Source: Monomorium pharaonis
Taxonomy: Eukaryota; Arthropoda; Insecta; Hymenoptera; Formicidae
Direction: 5' to 3'
Length of the DNA stretch: 64,000 bases
Assembly (NCBI RefSeq): GCF_013373865.1
Contig: NC_050474.1
Coordinates: 2,194,001-2,258,000 of the forward strand
Shown here: positions 58,201 to 64,000 of the stretch, piece after piece
How the letters are laid out: the number at the start of each line of letters is the position of its first letter
How positions within the stretch are numbered: position 1 is the first letter of the stretch
Position numbers and translations under genes: made by a program
The notes under the pieces: generated by a model
Database searches by the model: none
What the model was told of the DNA's origin: nothing
What the model saw: only the letters and a program-made list of their open reading frames with translations

Positions 58201-59674
58201 AATAATTATAAGTGCGTTATTAATTTACGAAGTTTAGAGCAAATTGCTTGATGAACGGCTAATAATTGATTCTGTTTGATTAAACTTTATGTGATGATCT
58301 GATTGGAATATGATTTATAATGTATTGCTTTATTAATAATACTGGAATCAGCAACACTCGAATTAGAATAAATAAACGACAGTTTGTTTAGAGACAAACT
58401 CGTACAACACATGCAGACTTGCTATCTTTTTGCGTTGCACTTAATGCCCCTTGATTTCTCTTTTACAGTCTGCAAAAAGTATAAAATACTTCGAGAGATA
58501 AAAATGCTTTGCGCACTCACTCAGACTCATTAAACATCTTTTAGCCGACCTTTTATCCAACTTTTTCCAGAATTTTATTTAGCAAAACTTAAACGTAATT
58601 TTATAGATGTCCAGCCGCATTTCAAGTTTCATAGACTCATATATTTGTATTATTAAATACAAACATTAATCATAATTATTTCGGAGCATATTCCTCTGTC
58701 GATATAATTTCAGAAACAAAATTATGCAGTAAGATCGAATACTTCCTTTAAGAGGAATAAATTACCTATTTCTATAAATAAATGTATCCTTTTAACACTT
58801 TGGAAAATTTTACGGTTTTTGTTGCCAGAAATCGTATGAAAATGTCACGCAATCTTTTTCACAAGATTTCCGATGATGCTTTATAAAGATTTGAAAATCG
58901 TGTTAACAAAAGTAAACTTTAGTCAGTCATCTAATTTTCTCTCATCCAATTTCCCCGCGTCTTTTTACTCAACTTTTAAATTTCCAGTTACTTGTAAACC
59001 GTGAGTCGTTGATCACATTTTGAAACAATAACACTTCAACACGTTTTATTGAAAAATGTTAGTTTCTTAGTTCAAAAGTTCTTTTGTCTGTTTATTCGAT
59101 AAAATAATGTCAAAATTATAAGAGATTTTTACAATAAAATATTTCAAAGTAATGTTTGTTTCCATTTTTTTTACACTTGCATTTTCAATTTATAATATTT
59201 GTATGCAATAGAAATATAGATATAAAAAGCAATTAAATATAATTAACTGCAATTAATTCTAAAAATTTGATATAAGATTGATTTAAAAATCACAATTCAA
59301 GTTTATTAATACAGGTCTATAAAATTTGAAATAGATTATAAAAGAGTAATTATCCATGTAATATAATTATGATTGTTAAATGGCTGTATAATGTGCAATC
59401 ATCATTTTCTAAGCTTGTCACATGCAGATATATATCCGCTAATTTTCAACTAATAAATTATCGATATAATCATTGCCCTGTGCTCGACACACATTGAACA
59501 TAATTACTGAAATATATGCAAGCCACATTAATTTCTAGACAGATAACAGAAGTATACACAGAAGTATATTAAAAATATCTGATAAAAGTGTTTATTTTAA
59601 AAAGTTAATGAATAAAAAGATCTAAGTAAATTAAAAAATATGTATTTTAAGTCAATATTATACGAAAATTTTTT

Positions 59675-59677
<3 letters not shown>

Positions 59678-59708
<31 letters not shown>
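59678..59708. repeat. (CA)n microsatellite
   Basis: Uninterrupted CA run of about 31 bp. Confidence 0.95.
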
Positions 59709-59710
<2 letters not shown>

Positions 59711-61972
59711 TTGTAGTTTTTAAAGTTATTTGAAAGAAGAGATTTTTATGTATGTGTTAATATCAAAATCTAAGTTGATATTTTTCATTTTGTGATGTAT
59801 TACTCCATTGATCACGCTAGAAAATGTCGTGTAGTTTTTTTTATCAATTAGTTACAAGCAATGGAACACGTGTTGAAAAAAACATCGCTCTCTGTGACGG
59901 ATTCGGACAGATACTCTGTACATATATATGTGTATATTTTAACAGACGGAGACAGTGTTGCGCTATTTCTATTTTTGAAAACAGCGATAAACATTGTAAA
60001 CAAGGAAAATCGTGATTTTTACACGCTTGTGTGTATACGTTTAAAACATATCTACGCATTTCAAAAATTGCAATAAAGTAATAAGACAGATATAAGCTTC
60101 TAATTGTTTTATTATTTGATAATTATAGATAATTTATCTATCGATATACATAGATCTGTCTTATATTACAAAGTAATTAAATAATATATGATTTTATATA
60201 TTATTGAATTTATTATTAAATTGTTTATCTGTGTTTATATTCCCATTTATTAACACTACATTATCCTCTTCATCTTTTGGTCGTTTGCTTCATGTTCTCA
60301 GAATCTATAAATCAATAGTCTATAAATATAAAAATGTGGTAAAAACTTTATTTAGTACGAAATATAGATGGAAGATTAATTAGATTTTTGTAATTATGTT
60401 ACTGTAATTATGAAGATGACTTCTTGCTCCAGAAAACTAATGAAGTCGAATGAAGATGTTGAACTTTGATATAAAGACGTATTCGCGATAAATTCACACG
60501 TCTATACATATATCAAATCACAGGCCACCCAATAGGTGCAAGTAGACAGGAAATGCATAGTGTTGAAGGCGAAGTAATTACTGACAAGAACAATCTAGGT
60601 ATATTATCATGAACATTTCTTGTAACGTTTAAAGGCATTTAATTAAAATCTTTAAACTGCAAACTAACATTAACAGTTACTTCCTTAATATCATTAAATA
60701 ATTTGTATTAATCAGGAATCCGCTTCAACAAACCAAGTTCTCTAATCAACGGGAACTTGTAATTTCGAATCAGATTCGTCACAGTCGTTATGCAACTATT
60801 GCTAGTAATGCTTATTGCAACTTCTCACGACAATTCCGCTTGCATAGATTCACAAAGGCCCGTATTTCCATTCTGCGGTATGTAACTACATAATCCTCAC
60901 ATCGCTATGACATCGAGTGTGTCATTTTAGACAATTAAAATTGAGAGACAATTGTATATTATGTATGATTAAATATATATACATATATATATGATTAAAT
61001 GTGTGCACATAATTGGAATTTGTATGTTGTATAAAATTATTTTTCAACTATATTGTGTGTATGCGTGTGCTTGAGTGAATCCATACTGCGAATCGTTGTT
61101 CGCGCCCTTGTAATCCGTGAACGGTGTGCAATGGGAAGAGGAAATTTCACAGTTCGCACGCGATGGAATTTTAACTGGCCGCTCCCAGTCCTAGCTATCA
61201 CGAAACATAATCGCATTTGCTCAACTGTCTGGACGGTGATCGACAAAAGTGCTATTCGCCACCGCATCGGTACGCCCGGATCAATCTATGTAACCTCGGG
61301 AAAAAGTACAAAAGCACTGTCACTCGAGTGTAAACGGAATGAGTTCATTTATTTCTCTATGTACAATTCGCTACAGGCCCAAAGTAATCGAGAAAACTTT
61401 CTATAAGGAAATAATTATTAACTGTCGGTTGTTTCACCTCCGTGGAATCTGGACAAAAATTAAAATCATACATGGATTTTTTATTAGATCGAGCAATCTC
61501 AAATAATTTTTAAACAAAATTTCTTTTTCAAAATAAGATAAATTATGTCAATACTTTTATTATATTGTGCTTTTGTTAAAACGGATATTGTTAAATTCAA
61601 TTAAAATTGTCAATTTCTATTAGATTTGTTCATTCTAAGTTCCTCAGTAATTAGTGAAATTAATTTTTCGAAAAAATCGGTTTTTTTTAATTATTTTCCG
61701 AAATATATGGAAACATACGATAATGATAATGACAGTGGATTTTATTGACGAATTACTTATTAGAGCTTTTAAATGTGAAACAAATCTTAATGTAAAAGAA
61801 ATTCATTAACATAAAGGACAATAAAAATAATATTTTAAAAAGAAAAGAAGTTGGAAAATACTGGTAAGAAAAAACGAATTTTTTTTCAAAAGTTTCTAAG
61901 AATTTTTCTGGGCTAAGAACTACTCAATTCCATAATACATTCGCAATTTTGTAAAAATTTTATAAATACACA

Positions 61973-62027
<55 letters not shown>
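61973..62027. repeat. (CT)n microsatellite
   Basis: About 55 bp of CT with a TTT interruption near its 5' end. Confidence 0.97.
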
Positions 62028-62030
<3 letters not shown>

Positions 62031-64000
62031 TTTTAAGCGTAGATGTATTATTTAATTTACTCATCGAAGGTTATAATTATGAAGATGATCGTTAAGCATT
62101 ACCGATATAATCATCGTTTCTAACAAATCAGATTAGAAACTATTATTAAGATAGGTATTGTCATGTGAATATATTCTTTGATATTGCTCTTTTTTCCAGT
62201 TCTTACTATACTTACCGCATCGTTAACTTAATGGAGTACATCGTCGTCCTCATTAGTAGGGGTGTAACGAACAAGTGCTTGCATATATTTATCGCATAAG
62301 AACTCGATATATACTTGCCTGTATTTTTACGTGACATGAAGTGATTTTCTTCACGATTTTATTATTTCACAATCTGCACAAAGTATATGTATATCATGTT
62401 CATTAAAAACACATGAGCAGAATAACTATTTATAAAAATTAAATTTTTATAATAAAATTTTATTGTAACAAGATAAAATCTTGTTAAAAATAATTTGCAT
62501 TGTTTTTAATTAATGTCAAATTTAAAATTTGATAAATGTTATCGCATATTATTTTATTCCAGGACAGTTAATTTTTAATTTTTAACTTTCTAAAGATTGA
62601 AATGTATATATTAAAAATTTAACACATAAGACATTTTTAACTTTTCTTATTATTAAAAATATAGTATATATTAATAATGAAGCAAATATTTTGTTGCTTT
62701 ATAGAATTACATTAAAATAATGAGAAATGGATACTATATTTTCTATCTTACAGCTTTGATATACTTTTTATACGATGCTTTTTATTAAATTCCGCTAATT
62801 TTTTAGCGAATCTATTTGTTCAGAAGATTCTGTTTTTCAAGTAAATGTTGCAAAAATATTTACATTTTTCCTTATTTAGACTACATCGATAAAAATATCA
62901 AAATATCAAAAATATTATAATTCTTTATTTCATTATATACAATATAATTCAAGAAACGGAGAAAATATTTATTTAAAAATTTTCTTTTATGTCATCAGGC
63001 ATATTTACATTATAAATTCTTTGCAAATTAAATTTGCAAGCATGAAGATACATGTTCAATATAAAAGCATACGTTGCGTTTGCTTGCTTTATTGTTTTAC
63101 ATACTTTCTTTGATGCAAAAGTTAACATCCTTTCCTATGCTTTTGAAAAGTAACACGAATTTTTCGAGTCCACGATCTTGCGCACTAATGAAAATGATTT
63201 AATAAAAAATTTAACAATGAACGAAAATGGAAACCGCAAGTTACTATAGCCGTTAAACATTTATTTGTCTGTTCGCTAATTACATAGAATTCTTTCTTTC
63301 GCTTTTATATTTTATATACGATAGATATCGTGTTCAAGCATTTTACAATCTGACGTAAGTGGACAAAATTGAAAACTTTAAACTCTGCCAATGAACGAAA
63401 TAGAAAGTGCTTTAATACATTCGTTATATACATACAAAACGCTTTCATGGTTTGAATATTCACAATGTGTCGTTCTTTTCGATGTATTGCTTATATTAGA
63501 TCGAGCAAATTATTAACATTCAATTTATTGTTTTTAATATTCTTTGCATAGGTTTAATTATGTCATACAAATTATTTTATACGCATAACACATACACACG
63601 CGCGTATGTAAATTTATTTTTTAAGTATAAATTATGCTGCAAAATATTCGGTAGAACATGGATGTTCAAATAATTTCGATTTTTATTTCAATTTTATTAA
63701 TGTTGTTTTAATTTGGATTTTCTATTTTGGAATTTCTACGTCGAACTTACATTTTATTTTCTGCTACTTTCTGCTGCCTAAATAAAATATTATAAATAAT
63801 TAAATATTATATTTAATGAAATTAACAATTAACAAAATAATACATGTTGTAGTAACAAAATTTTAATCAAAACAATGGAAAGGTACAAATTTATTCACGA
63901 TTCCGGAGCTGGTAAGTGTAACTGCTTTTGTTACTTCCGCTAGGAAATGGTGGGAAATGGACTACAGTGTAGCTGATCCGGTTGAGAAATATACGTATAC

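Larger units (their letters stand above)
55248..64000 (+). other. probable intron of the signal-peptide gene, 3' part of window
   Basis: AT-rich with GC-richer patches near 55640-55820, 57530-57860 and 61060-61430. No coding exon could be supported. A donor-like GGTAAGTG occurs near 63911, but no exon is evident before it. Confidence 0.45.

Overview
This is AT-rich eukaryotic (insect) DNA, not prokaryotic. Support comes from a multi-exon neuropeptide GPCR with insect-type features, many long dinucleotide and tetranucleotide microsatellites, several MITE-like inverted-repeat elements, a short run of the insect telomere pentamer (CCTAA/TTAGG), and CpG-rich promoter-like islands in an otherwise AT-rich background. 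The mix of rich microsatellites, CpG-rich first exons and many MITEs suggests a hymenopteran, probably an ant. That assignment is inference.

Layout. 1-18499 is AT-rich sequence with no exon I can support; it holds hairpins, low-complexity tracts and a few less AT-rich patches. 18500-23702 (+) holds the one gene that can be fully reconstructed: a six-coding-exon, 462-residue rhodopsin-family receptor of the CCHamide receptor (bombesin-receptor-like) group. All exon junctions join in frame, and the first intron appears to use a GC donor. 23859-24922 is a composite repeat element. It holds 108-bp tandem subunits, one of them interrupted by a 144-bp MITE flanked by TTAA. 25600-25920 is another repeat-like structure. 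26000-34250 is AT-rich and empty apart from less AT-rich patches.

34270-36106 is a CpG-rich island that looks like a promoter plus first exon, ending at a good donor. It is followed by a three-copy tandem repeat of about 260-280 bp (36131-36935), each copy carrying splice-site-like motifs. A second GC-rich island (about 38150-39411) ends in a short exon encoding an N-terminal signal peptide (39306-39411) with a strong GTGAGT donor. The rest of that gene is not identifiable here, so 39412-64000 is most simply read as its long first intron. That stretch contains several MITEs, microsatellites, hairpins and scattered GC-richer patches that could be conserved noncoding (enhancer) DNA.

The two genes lie on the same strand. 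One is a peptide-hormone receptor. The other starts a secreted or membrane protein of unknown identity. No tRNA, rRNA, CRISPR array or recognisable transposase ORF was found.
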